Part shown: positions 57,422-64,000 of the stretch, piece after piece
Numbering within the stretch: position 1 is the first letter of the stretch
Layout of the letters: each line of letters opens with the position of its first letter
Source of the DNA: Ilumatobacteraceae bacterium
GTDB lineage: Bacteria > Actinomycetota > Acidimicrobiia > Acidimicrobiales > Ilumatobacteraceae
Direction of reading: 5' to 3'
NCBI GenBank assembly: GCA_025463305.1
Contig: JAOBWK010000081.1
Location: 83,296-147,295, forward strand
Length of the DNA: 64,000 nucleotides
Position numbers and translations under genes: made by a program
The notes under the pieces: generated by a model
Seen by the model: only the letters and a program-made list of their open reading frames with translations
Told to the model about the DNA's origin: nothing
The model's database searches: none

Positions 57422-58585
57422 TTGAGCGAGCGGTCCCGACCCGTCCACCGCCCGGGCCATCCTGCGCGGCACGTCCCCGGCCGTCAGCGAAACTACGCTC
57501 GTTGCATCGCTACGACCCATTCTGCCCTTCAGCGCGCGCAGGGATTCTGCGAGCGTTTCGGTTTGCGACTGCCCATTCTTCTCGCACCGATGGCGGGCGC
57601 CAGTTCTCCGTCGTTGTCGATTGCGGTGATGAACTCCGGCGGTCTCGGCGCGTGTGGGGCGCTCCTCATGCAACCCGGCGCCATCGTCGATTGGGCGGCC
57701 GAAGTCCGCGCCGGGAGTGCTGGTCCGTTTCAGCTCAACCTGTGGATCCCTGACCCGCCGCCGGTGCGAGACGCCGCCCGTGAGCACGAGGTCCGGGGAC
57801 TTCTGGAGCAATGGGGCCCGGAGGTTCCGAGTGCCGCTGGAGACAACGTGCCGCCCGACTTCGCCGCGCAGTGCGAGGCGCTGTTGGACGCCCGCCCACA
57901 GATCGTGTCATCGGTCATGGGGCTCTATCCGCCCGAGTTCGTTTCGCGCCTGAAGGCGCAGGGCATCACGTGGTATGCCAACGTCTCCACCGTCGAGGAA
58001 GCCCTCCTCGCCGAAACAGCCGGCGCGGACGTTGTGGTCGTGCAAGGGATGGAGGCCGGCGGCCATCGCGGTTGCTTCGACGCGGACCGCGGCGAACGCG
58101 AGATGGTGGGACTGTTTTCGTTGGTTCCTGCCGTCGTCGACGCTGTTCGTATTCCAGTGGTCGCCACGGGAGGCATCGCTGATGGTCGAGGCGTCGCCGC
58201 CGCGTTGGTGCTCGGCGCCAGCGCCGCGCAAATCGGTACCGGCTTCCTGCGAAGCCCCGAGGCCAAGCTCAACCCTGCGTGGGCCTCAGCGCTCGCGAGC
58301 ACGCCACCCGAAGGCACGACAGTGAGCCGTGTCTACAGCGGGCGTTACGGGCGCAGCATCACGACCGACTACGTGCGAGCTGCTACAGCGCCGGAAGCTC
58401 CCGTGCCGGCGGCATATCCAGTTCAGCGCGGACTCACCCAGGCGATGCGTGACGCCGCCGGCGAAGCCTGCGACGTTCAGCGCATGCAAGCGTGGGCCGG
58501 GCAGTCCGCTGCCCTGGCGCGCGCCGAACCAGCGGACGAAGTCATACGCAGCATCTGGCACGATGCTCAAGCAGCCTTGGCCTGA
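57422..58585 (+). CDS. Nitronate monooxygenase family protein
   Basis: FMN-dependent TIM-barrel enzyme of the 2-nitropropane dioxygenase family. GLRLPILLAPMAGAS opens the barrel, VVVVQGMEAGGHRG carries the catalytic-His region and VVATGGIADGRGVAAALVLG binds the FMN phosphate. The start is uncertain: TTG 57422 gives 387 residues, but the family usually begins near FCERFGLRLP, about 40 residues later. Single gene between repeats 3 and 4. Confidence 0.85.
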   Translation: MSERSRPVHRPGHPARHVPGRQRNYARCIATTHSALQRAQGFCERFGLRLPILLAPMAGASSPSLSIAVMNSGGLGACGALLMQPGAIVDWAAEVRAGSAGPFQLNLWIPDPPPVRDAAREHEVRGLLEQWGPEVPSAAGDNVPPDFAAQCEALLDARPQIVSSVMGLYPPEFVSRLKAQGITWYANVSTVEEALLAETAGADVVVVQGMEAGGHRGCFDADRGEREMVGLFSLVPAVVDAVRIPVVATGGIADGRGVAAALVLGASAAQIGTGFLRSPEAKLNPAWASALASTPPEGTTVSRVYSGRYGRSITTDYVRAATAPEAPVPAAYPVQRGLTQAMRDAAGEACDVQRMQAWAGQSAALARAEPADEVIRSIWHDAQAALA

Positions 58586-58650
58586 CCGCCACGGAACAAC
58601 ATGTTGTCGGCGACGATCGCAGCACGCCACCACATCCGCAAAGTCGAGTA

Positions 58651-58720
58651 CCGATGCGCCGATCGGCGCTACCTGACTCGTTGAAGTTGGGGCGTGTTCT
58701 TGCGCGCGCGCTCTGCTCGG
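58651..58720. repeat. Cassette-boundary repeat 4
   Basis: Perfect palindrome GCGCCGATCGGCGC around the left heptamer (CGATCGG at 58660), TGTTCTT 35 bases on at 58695 and CGCTCTG at 58709. ACCGA before and TCGGT after can pair. The first half is nearly identical to repeat 5. Confidence 0.6.
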
Positions 58721-58863
58721 TTTGCTACTTCCTGGATCGCGCGGATCTGGCCGTTGTGGCACGCACGATTCGTCTGTCCTGACTCAGCAATCGACCGGAT
58801 CGTCAGCGCTGCGCCGGCGGAGTCGTTGCCCAATCGCCGACGCGGCGGTGCGAGTCGGATCGG

Positions 58864-59319
58864 TCACTCCGGCCGCGCGTCGATTTCGGCGAGGACCTCG
58901 CCGATGATCCGAGTCGTCGTGTGCGGGGCGAGCGGCTCGCCACCTTCGGCGTCGGCGACCTCCTCGGCAAACGCCTGGACGGACGGGTTCCCTCCGATGA
59001 GCACATGGCGGAGCGCCTCCCCGCCGGCTGCCGGATCGTCGAGTGCGTCGACCGCTTCGGCGACATGGTCCCGATCCTCGGCCACCGCGTGAACGACGGC
59101 CATCGCCTGTTCACGGCCGCTCGCGGTGGAGACGGGCTCGTCGCGATCGGGGTGCTGTTCCTGTTCCCACTCGGCAAGCGCCTCGACGTACCCGCCCTGA
59201 CCAGGCCAGATCGTCTTCGAGGAGACATCGGTGATCGGTTCGTCGTCACCGTCGGCGTCGTGTCGTCCCGGTACCACGGGGACAGTCAGGGACCCGTCGT
59301 CATTCCGAATGATGCTCAT
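58864..59319 (-). CDS. Small acidic protein of unknown function
   Basis: A 151-residue protein from ATG 59319. Strongly acidic, with DDGSLTVPVVPGRHDADGDD at the start and EEVADAEGGEPLAPHTTTRI near the end. No hydrophobic segment. No family recognised. Sole gene between boundary repeats 4 and 5. Confidence 0.5.
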   Translation of the reverse strand: MSIIRNDDGSLTVPVVPGRHDADGDDEPITDVSSKTIWPGQGGYVEALAEWEQEQHPDRDEPVSTASGREQAMAVVHAVAEDRDHVAEAVDALDDPAAGGEALRHVLIGGNPSVQAFAEEVADAEGGEPLAPHTTTRIIGEVLAEIDARPE

Positions 59320-59512
59320 GGCTCGGACCGGATCCGAGATCCATCGGACTCGAACATGCTCATGGCTGTCCGGCCCATATACGGGCAGGCACCTGACGGT
59401 CCCGCGCCGACATGGCGAGCTAGCGATTGTCGCAATGGCGCACTTTGCAATCCGAGTCACCAGCACAGCTCATTTGATCCGTGCGCGTCCCCTACCGCCG
59501 GTCGGGTCGCCC

Positions 59513-59575
59513 CGATGCGCCGTTCGGCGCTACGAGTTCGCTTGATCGAAGACGTTGTTCTGCGCCGCGTTGTCT
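59513..59575. repeat. Cassette-boundary repeat 5
   Basis: GCGCCGTTCGGCGC around CGTTCGG at 59521, TGTTCTG exactly 35 bases on at 59556 and CGTTGTC at 59568. Shares CGATGCGCCGWTCGGCGCTA with repeat 4. It occupies the 333-base gap between genes; the remainder shows nothing definite. Confidence 0.6.
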
Positions 59576-59651
59576 CCGTCGTTCCCGAGGCGCATCACAT
59601 GGTTCACGTTGTGGGATCCTTGCCTTTCGGCAGTCAGGCAGGGAGAGTGTC

Positions 59652-60680
59652 ATGCGAGGTCAGTTCAGGTTGGTTCACGTCGGGGTTGCTGCGGCGCTTG
59701 CTGCGGCGACGGTGACGGCGGTTGGGCTTGCGCAGTCAGTGGGCGCTGCCGGGGGGACCTCGTCGGTGTACGTGCCGATCGTGCCGTGTCGGCTTGTGGA
59801 CACCCGGCCCGCACCGGACAACATTGGACCCCGAGCGACACCGCTGGGGGCCGCTGAGGCCGTTACGTTCAGCGTTTGGGGCGTCAACGGCAGCTGCACC
59901 ATCCCGAACACCGCGACCGGCATCGCGACCAACGTGACCGCCGTCCATCCCACCGCCGACAGCTACGTCACCGTCTACCCCGCCGACGCCAATCCACGCC
60001 CAACCGCATCGAACCTGAACGTCGTCGCCGGCGGTGCGCCGACACCGAACCAGGTCACCGTCGGCCTCTCCGCCACGGGGGCGATCGCCGCGTACAACAA
60101 CGGCGGCACCCTCGACCTCGTCATCGACATCGTCGGCTACTACCTGGCCGCACCTAGCGGCGGCCTCGTCAACAATGACGACCGCTACTACACCAAGGCC
60201 CAGATCGACACCACCATCGCGGTCACCAACGCCGTCGTCGCCACGAAGCAGGACACGCCCACCGGCACCCGCAACCTCCTGGTCTCACCGGTCGGCTTCA
60301 TTCCCGGCAATGACCTCGCCACCTACACGGTGGGCGGCGACCAGTTGAGCCCAACCAACACCGTCTGCTTCTACGCACCGGTCTCGTTCCCCAACGGCGC
60401 CCGGATCACCCAGCTCACGATCGACGCGGCCGACAACTCTGCGTCCGCCAGCGTGACCGGCACCTTCTCCAGAGAAACCGGTGCCCCGACCGACCACGGC
60501 ACACTCGTCGCAGAAATCGTCTCGACGACGACCGGCGGCACGCCCGGGAACGTTTCACTGCACTCGGCAGGGACCGCCGCAGCCGTCATCGACGATCAGA
60601 ACTACACATACAACATCCAGTTCTGTGGGGGCTCGGGCATCAAGCTGTACGAAGCCATCGTGACCTACACACTCCCGTAG
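59652..60680 (+). CDS. Secreted protein with Acidimicrobiia-type surface domain
   Basis: A 342-residue protein from ATG 59652 behind GGGAGAG. A signal peptide (about residues 1-33, ending SVGAAGG) precedes VYVPIVPCRLVDTRPAP, then IATNVTAVHPTADSYVTVYP, ASNLNVVAGG and VIDIVGYYL, a beta-rich extracellular domain seen repeatedly in secreted Acidimicrobiia and related proteins. The C-terminal half is unfamiliar, with paired Cys. Function unknown. Confidence 0.75.
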   Translation: MRGQFRLVHVGVAAALAAATVTAVGLAQSVGAAGGTSSVYVPIVPCRLVDTRPAPDNIGPRATPLGAAEAVTFSVWGVNGSCTIPNTATGIATNVTAVHPTADSYVTVYPADANPRPTASNLNVVAGGAPTPNQVTVGLSATGAIAAYNNGGTLDLVIDIVGYYLAAPSGGLVNNDDRYYTKAQIDTTIAVTNAVVATKQDTPTGTRNLLVSPVGFIPGNDLATYTVGGDQLSPTNTVCFYAPVSFPNGARITQLTIDAADNSASASVTGTFSRETGAPTDHGTLVAEIVSTTTGGTPGNVSLHSAGTAAAVIDDQNYTYNIQFCGGSGIKLYEAIVTYTLP

Positions 60681-60858
60681 GTCTCCAGAAATCACCTCCC
60701 GCCCACAGCAACAGCGCGGGCGGGGGTATGCGTCGGAAAGTCCGTGGCGGAGGGGATGCAGCGACGCGTCGACGCGATCGGGCGGCCATCGCGACGACGA
60801 CGGATTCACCGCGCTCCGACAATAGCCGTGCCAGCCGCGTGAGGCCGCCGCATGCCGA

Positions 60859-60925
60859 GGCGCCGTTCTGGCGCGCGGTTCTCGGGTGGAGTGCGCGTCG
60901 TTCTGTGCGCTCGTTATGCGCTGCC
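60859..60925. repeat. Cassette-boundary repeat 6
   Basis: CGTTCTG at 60864 and 60899 (35 bases), then CGTTATGCGC at 60912. GGCGC and GCGCTGCC at the ends can pair. The GTTATGC element also occurs in repeats 7 and 10 and resembles an attC R' box, but no upstream RYYYAAC partner is present. Confidence 0.65.
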
Positions 60926-60957
60926 TCCAATGTCGGCTCGCATCGATCTCGTGCGGC

Positions 60958-61278
60958 TCAATCGCTTTTCACGGGTGTGTCGAGCATCGCGACTGCTTCC
61001 GAGGGCCAGCACACCGTGACCCTGAGTCGAGCGAGTGCGTCGCGATGCACGAGGATCGTGCGCTCGTCGAGGGTAACGAACGCATCAGCAGCCGACCTGT
61101 GATGGGCGAGGAGGTGGTCCGTATCTGAGGTCCGCTTTGCAAGTGTCGTGGGCGAGGCGCTGCCCATCGTCGAGCCGTCGAAGGTCGGATCGAGAACGTT
61201 GCGAAGGGCGACAGCGAAGTCGACGTCTTCCTCGGACGCAATCACGTCGGGACCATCCAGCCGCGAAACGCCGATCAT
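60958..61278 (-). CDS. Possible PIN-domain fragment or small unknown protein
   Basis: A 106-residue ORF from ATG 61278. The C-terminal half reads HHRSAADAFVTLDERTIL then VTVCWPSEAVAML, which resembles the end of PIN-domain toxins (the ADxFVTxD acid pair and a following PxEA). The N-terminal PIN Asp motif is not seen, so it may be truncated or unrelated. Sole gene between repeats 6 and 7. Confidence 0.45.
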   Translation of the reverse strand: MIGVSRLDGPDVIASEEDVDFAVALRNVLDPTFDGSTMGSASPTTLAKRTSDTDHLLAHHRSAADAFVTLDERTILVHRDALARLRVTVCWPSEAVAMLDTPVKSD

Positions 61279-61300
61279 GAATAGCCCACCAACCGGTTCG

Positions 61301-61390
61301 GCGGCGATCGGCGCTTGACGTAGCCACTCAACCTGTCGTTGTCGACCTTGGCGACGTTATGCGTCGCTCCTTCTGTGTTTCCTACCGCAC
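61301..61390. repeat. Cassette-boundary repeat 7
   Basis: CGATCGG at 61305, a perfect hairpin GCGACG/CGTCGC with loop TTATG at 61351-61367, then TTCTGTGTTTCCTACCGCAC. The last part closely matches repeat 9. The heptamer spacing differs from the 35-base group. Confidence 0.55.
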
Positions 61391-61492
61391 TTGTGAAACA
61401 GCTCAGTGTTGTCTCCGATACCGACGCGGATCACTCTGCCTCCACGGCCGAACAAGCGGCGGCGCAAGCGGGCAACTGCATCGCGCCTCGAT

Positions 61493-62128
61493 CTACGAAC
61501 CTCCCGGCGCCTTCTTTGCCGCCGCGTCACGACGCTGGTTGAAAGCGTCGTATCTGGCTTGGAATACGTAGACGTAGTCCGCCAAAGCCTCAGCGAACGA
61601 GATGACGTCCTCGGCATCGCGCCGATTCACGCGACGCGACACATCGTGTGCGGCGTCGTTTCCAACGAGCCGCAACGCAGTCGCCCAGTCGTAGAGCTGT
61701 CCTTCGATTCGTCCCGCCTGCTTCAGCTCCTCGAGCTTCCCGAAGAGATCTCGCTTCGTCGCTCCGAGTTCCACTGCCAGCCCTTCCAGGAAACGGCGGG
61801 TCATGATGGCTGATGCGGTGTAGTCGCCCGGAGCGAAGCAGCGCTGGGCCTCCTCAAAGTCCTTGCGGAGGATGGCGGGTGCCTCAAATGGCAGGGCGCG
61901 AATCGGGCTCGGCCAGAGTCGCTCCGAAGGGCCAAGGTCGTCAGGCGGATCCCAGGACTGGCCTGCGAGGATGGCGCCTTCGCACTTCGGGCACTCGAGC
62001 AAAGTGACGACGTAGTCGGCGTCGGAGAGGAACACCGAGCCCTTGACGGGGGCCGCCACCGACATGCGGCACTGCGGACAATCGACGGCCAGATGCCGTT
62101 CCTTTGCCGTTGTCATGGCTGAGAACAT
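61493..62128 (-). CDS. DUF4145 domain protein with zinc ribbon
   Basis: A 211-residue protein. Two CxxC pairs (CPQC at 17-20 and CPKC at 46-49) form a probable zinc ribbon. The helical part, with ASAIMTRRFLEGLAVELGA and the following ALRLVGNDAAHD, is the DUF4145 (HEPN-like) domain, often found in restriction and defence proteins. Sole gene between repeats 7 and 8. Confidence 0.75.
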   Translation of the reverse strand: MFSAMTTAKERHLAVDCPQCRMSVAAPVKGSVFLSDADYVVTLLECPKCEGAILAGQSWDPPDDLGPSERLWPSPIRALPFEAPAILRKDFEEAQRCFAPGDYTASAIMTRRFLEGLAVELGATKRDLFGKLEELKQAGRIEGQLYDWATALRLVGNDAAHDVSRRVNRRDAEDVISFAEALADYVYVFQARYDAFNQRRDAAAKKAPGGS

Positions 62129-62216
62129 AGTGCTCCTGCGATCCGGCGGTCCGCGACCGCCGGCCGTCTACTTCGACCCAGACCGTCCCCCAACGCCGGG
62201 TATGGGCCGAGCCGAT

Positions 62217-62280
62217 GCGCCGATCTGTATCCGGCCGTATCGGCCACGTCGGTGCTGTTCTGCGCCGCAATTCTGCGCTG
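62217..62280. repeat. Cassette-boundary repeat 8
   Basis: CGATCTG at 62221, TGTTCTG exactly 35 bases on at 62256 and AATTCTG at 62269. The space between holds a GGCCG/CGGCC hairpin with a TAT loop. Confidence 0.6.
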
Positions 62281-62324
62281 ATAGCGAAGTTTCCGGTCCT
62301 GCTGGTCGCCGTAGCGTGCACGGC

Positions 62325-62717
62325 ATGACGCTTTCGGCTGAGGACCGCCTTGACATCCACGAACTGATCTCGCTGCATGGACATCTCGCCGATGATCGAC
62401 GGCCCCAAGATCTCGGTCTCTTGCTCACCGCAGACGCCGAATACGACATCACTGCGTACGGGTTCGGTGTGGTCGTAGGTCTGCCAGCGTTGATCGAATT
62501 GTTCTCAGGGCGTTCGGGAGATCAGCCTGCCGGGCATCACGTGACGAACGTGATCGTGCGTGGGCAGCCCGACGGCTCGGCCATGGTGCGATCCAAGGGA
62601 CTCTCGGTGATGGCCGACGGAGCGGCCGGGACCGTCATCTACGAAGATGTCGTGGTCCGTACCGCGGACGGCTGGCGAATCTCGCGACGTCGCGTGGTAC
62701 CGGCTCGAGCCGACTGA
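62325..62717 (+). CDS. SnoaL-like (NTF2-fold) protein
   Basis: A 130-residue single-domain protein. LDIHELISLHGHLADDR opens the cone-like fold, AGHHVTNVIV is the usual SnoaL His pair region, and YEDVVVRTADGWRISRRRV closes it. Substrate unknown. A truncated sister copy lies at 50770-50969. Sole gene between repeats 8 and 9. Confidence 0.8.
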   Translation: MTLSAEDRLDIHELISLHGHLADDRRPQDLGLLLTADAEYDITAYGFGVVVGLPALIELFSGRSGDQPAGHHVTNVIVRGQPDGSAMVRSKGLSVMADGAAGTVIYEDVVVRTADGWRISRRRVVPARAD

Positions 62718-62743
62718 CAAAGCCAACACCTGACGCGAGCGGA

Positions 62744-62824
62744 GCGCCGATCTGTGTTCGTCGCGTTCCAGCCACGCGGCGCGAATATGCGCCGCGCGTT
62801 CTGTGTCTCCTACCGGCACTTCTG
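62744..62824. repeat. Cassette-boundary repeat 9
   Basis: CGATCTG at 62748, a perfect inverted repeat CGCGGCGC/GCGCCGCG with GAATAT loop, then CGTTCTG at 62797 followed by TGTCTCCTACCGGCACTTCTG. The tail is shared with repeat 7. Confidence 0.6.
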
Positions 62825-62907
62825 GGGGTCCGTCACACCCCTGCGCGACGATTTGTGTGAAGAGCGGCCGTAGGTCCATGGCGGCACCGCAACGAGGAGA
62901 CAGACTC

Positions 62908-63726
62908 ATGAGCGTCATCACCTACGACTTCCCGAACCTTGGTCAAGGCGACGAGGTCATCGTCACCATGAAGGGCGTGCAGTCGAACGTGCTGCTGCTC
63001 GATCCGGCCAACTTCTCGGCCTTCATGGCTGGACGTCAGTCCCGCTCAAGCGGTGGCGGTGGATCACCCGCCCATCTGGTCGTACCCAGGGCCGGCCACC
63101 GGCACGTCGTGGTGCAGCCCATCGGCGGGCGAGTGGAGGCAAGCGCGAGAGTGGTCCGGCGGCCACGTCTCATGTCGGCGGCGCCGGCGCCCACGCGCCG
63201 AGCGCAGCCCGCACCTCCGCCCCGATCGCAGCCGACGACGCCACACACGCTCGCTGACATCGGCCGTAACCTCGCCACGACCCATGAGGACGCCCCAGAC
63301 GTTGCCTTCGACGTGTTCATCTCCCACGCCAGCGAGGACAAGGAAGAAGTCGCTCGACCGTTGCACGATCTGCTCGTCGCCCGAGGGCTCCGAGTCTGGC
63401 TCGACGAAGTCCAGCTGAAGGTCGGCGGCAGCCTGCGACGCGGAATCGACTCTGCCGTCGCCAAGAGCCGCTACGCCGTCGTGATCATGTCACCAACGTT
63501 CTTCACGAAGTCCTGGACGAACTACGAGCTCGACGGGCTCGTTGGCCGCCAGATGAACGGCGAGCAGATCATCCTGCCCATCTGGCACAACTTGTCGAAG
63601 AGCAAACTCCTTGAGGTCGCGCCATCACTCGCCAACATCGTCGCCCTGAACACTGCCATCGACTCACTCGAGGAGATCGCCGACAAGCTCGCCGCTGCGG
63701 TTACCGAGATCACTCACGACAGCTGA
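62908..63726 (+). CDS. DUF1883-TIR domain protein, candidate defence effector
   Basis: A 272-residue protein from ATG 62908 with GAGGAG upstream. Residues 1-83 match DUF1883 (GDEVIVTMKGVQSNVLLLDP, ANFSAFMAGR, then AGHRHVVVQPIGGRVEAS). A Pro/Ala-rich linker follows, and residues 134-265 are a TIR domain: AFDVFISHASEDKEEVARPL, GLRVWLDEVQLKVGGSLRRG and SWTNYELDGL with Glu207 at the position of the NAD-hydrolase Glu. Bacterial TIR proteins commonly kill phage-infected cells by NAD depletion; that role here is inference. Sole gene between repeats 9 and 10. Confidence 0.85.
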   Translation: MSVITYDFPNLGQGDEVIVTMKGVQSNVLLLDPANFSAFMAGRQSRSSGGGGSPAHLVVPRAGHRHVVVQPIGGRVEASARVVRRPRLMSAAPAPTRRAQPAPPPRSQPTTPHTLADIGRNLATTHEDAPDVAFDVFISHASEDKEEVARPLHDLLVARGLRVWLDEVQLKVGGSLRRGIDSAVAKSRYAVVIMSPTFFTKSWTNYELDGLVGRQMNGEQIILPIWHNLSKSKLLEVAPSLANIVALNTAIDSLEEIADKLAAAVTEITHDS

Positions 63727-63742
63727 AGGATCCCTCGACTGT

Positions 63743-63855
63743 CGCTGCCGATCTGCTCGCATGGCCTCAAGGAAATAACGCCCGAACTGAGTGGTGAGTG
63801 CCCGCACCAAACGACCGGCCCCCGGCGTCCGTCGTTATGCGCTCTCCTGCTCGTC
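63743..63855. repeat. Cassette-boundary repeat 10 (divergent)
   Basis: CCGATCTG at 63748 and CGTTATGCGCTCTCCTG from 63833, 84 bases from the first heptamer. ATAACG (63775-63780) and CGTTAT (63833-63838) are inverted. The longer spacing sets it apart, but the GTTATGC end matches repeats 6 and 7. Confidence 0.45.
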
Positions 63856-64000
63856 GGGCGAGGTAGCGCCGAGCGACGCTCCTATGTTTGTCAAGGTGGT
63901 TGTTGCCGGGGTTTCGGGCAGGCCAGTGATGGGCCACTCGGGTGAGGGCAGGCTCTTATGAGGCCACGATCCGGCGGTGTTGTGCTGTGACGGGACGGCA
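63856..64000. other. Right-edge sequence, possible mobile-element end
   Basis: No complete gene. On the minus strand a short open frame from the edge stops with TAA at 63958, and further on CTTGACAAACATAGGAGCG (near 63877-63895) resembles sequence downstream of IS110-type transposases. Too little is visible for a firm call. Confidence 0.25.

Noticed and set aside
55547..63855. Calling the boundary repeats canonical attC sites
   Set aside because: GTTATGC-like ends exist in three copies, but a paired upstream RYYYAAC box is missing in nearly all, and the heptamers are direct rather than inverted.
55547..63855. CRISPR array
   Set aside because: Repeats are hundreds of bases to more than 1 kb apart and only loosely similar, and the intervals are genes.

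Overview
The window is high-GC actinobacterial DNA. It has two WhiB proteins, a TatA, PHO boxes built from 11-nt direct repeats of the Streptomyces PhoP type, an ECF41 sigma factor, DUF1501/DUF1800 partners and a secreted protein of a type common in Acidimicrobiia. I infer Actinomycetota, probably class Acidimicrobiia (Ilumatobacter-like). The species is not established.

Positions 1-9 kb form a phosphate block: a second PstB-like ATPase cut by the left edge, then pstS-pstC-pstA-pstB and polyphosphate kinase. PHO boxes lie in front of the pst genes and between ppk and its upstream neighbour. Two whiB genes and tatA follow. Positions 9-24.5 kb hold core genes: a VWA/MoxR-ATPase pair, a class III cyclase, GH1-like and GH2 hydrolases, a DUF1501/DUF1800 secretion pair and the succinate dehydrogenase operon sdhC-A-B. 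A frameshifted AbiEi/DUF559-like gene at 24.7-25.6 kb sits between two nearly identical 48-bp hairpins. Positions 25.8-34 kb carry a proton-pumping pyrophosphatase, DedA, a Rieske oxygenase, a degenerate GGDEF protein, DUF3097, SCP2-like and Fpg/Nei proteins.

Positions 33.7-45.4 kb are accessory metabolism: an ECF41 sigma factor with its AhpD-like partner, a TetR/oxidoreductase pair with two tandem operators, and a six-gene run (alcohol dehydrogenase, DUF2255, SDR, aldo/keto reductase, amidohydrolase, CitE-like lyase) divergent from an Xre regulator. Positions 45.4-53 kb contain a PspC-toastrack protein facing a PspC-domain histidine kinase and its response regulator, a membrane glycosyltransferase, a DUF2207 protein and a broken SnoaL-like gene.

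From about 55.5 kb to the right edge the layout changes to an array of small, unrelated, mostly single-gene units in both orientations. Each pair of neighbours is separated by a related 60-110 bp repeat; I count ten. Seven of the ten repeats have two CGWTCKG/YGTTCTK-type heptamers 34-36 bp apart (exactly 35 bp in five). Cargo includes an antibiotic nucleotidyltransferase-like protein, a sulfotransferase-cupin pair, a nitronate monooxygenase, a secreted repeat protein, a possible PIN fragment, a DUF4145 protein, a SnoaL-like protein and a DUF1883-TIR protein. This looks like an integron-type cassette array without an integrase in view. However, the boundary repeats do not fit the classical attC core (RYYYAAC...GTTRRRY), so the mobilising system is undetermined. 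This is the most interesting part of the window.
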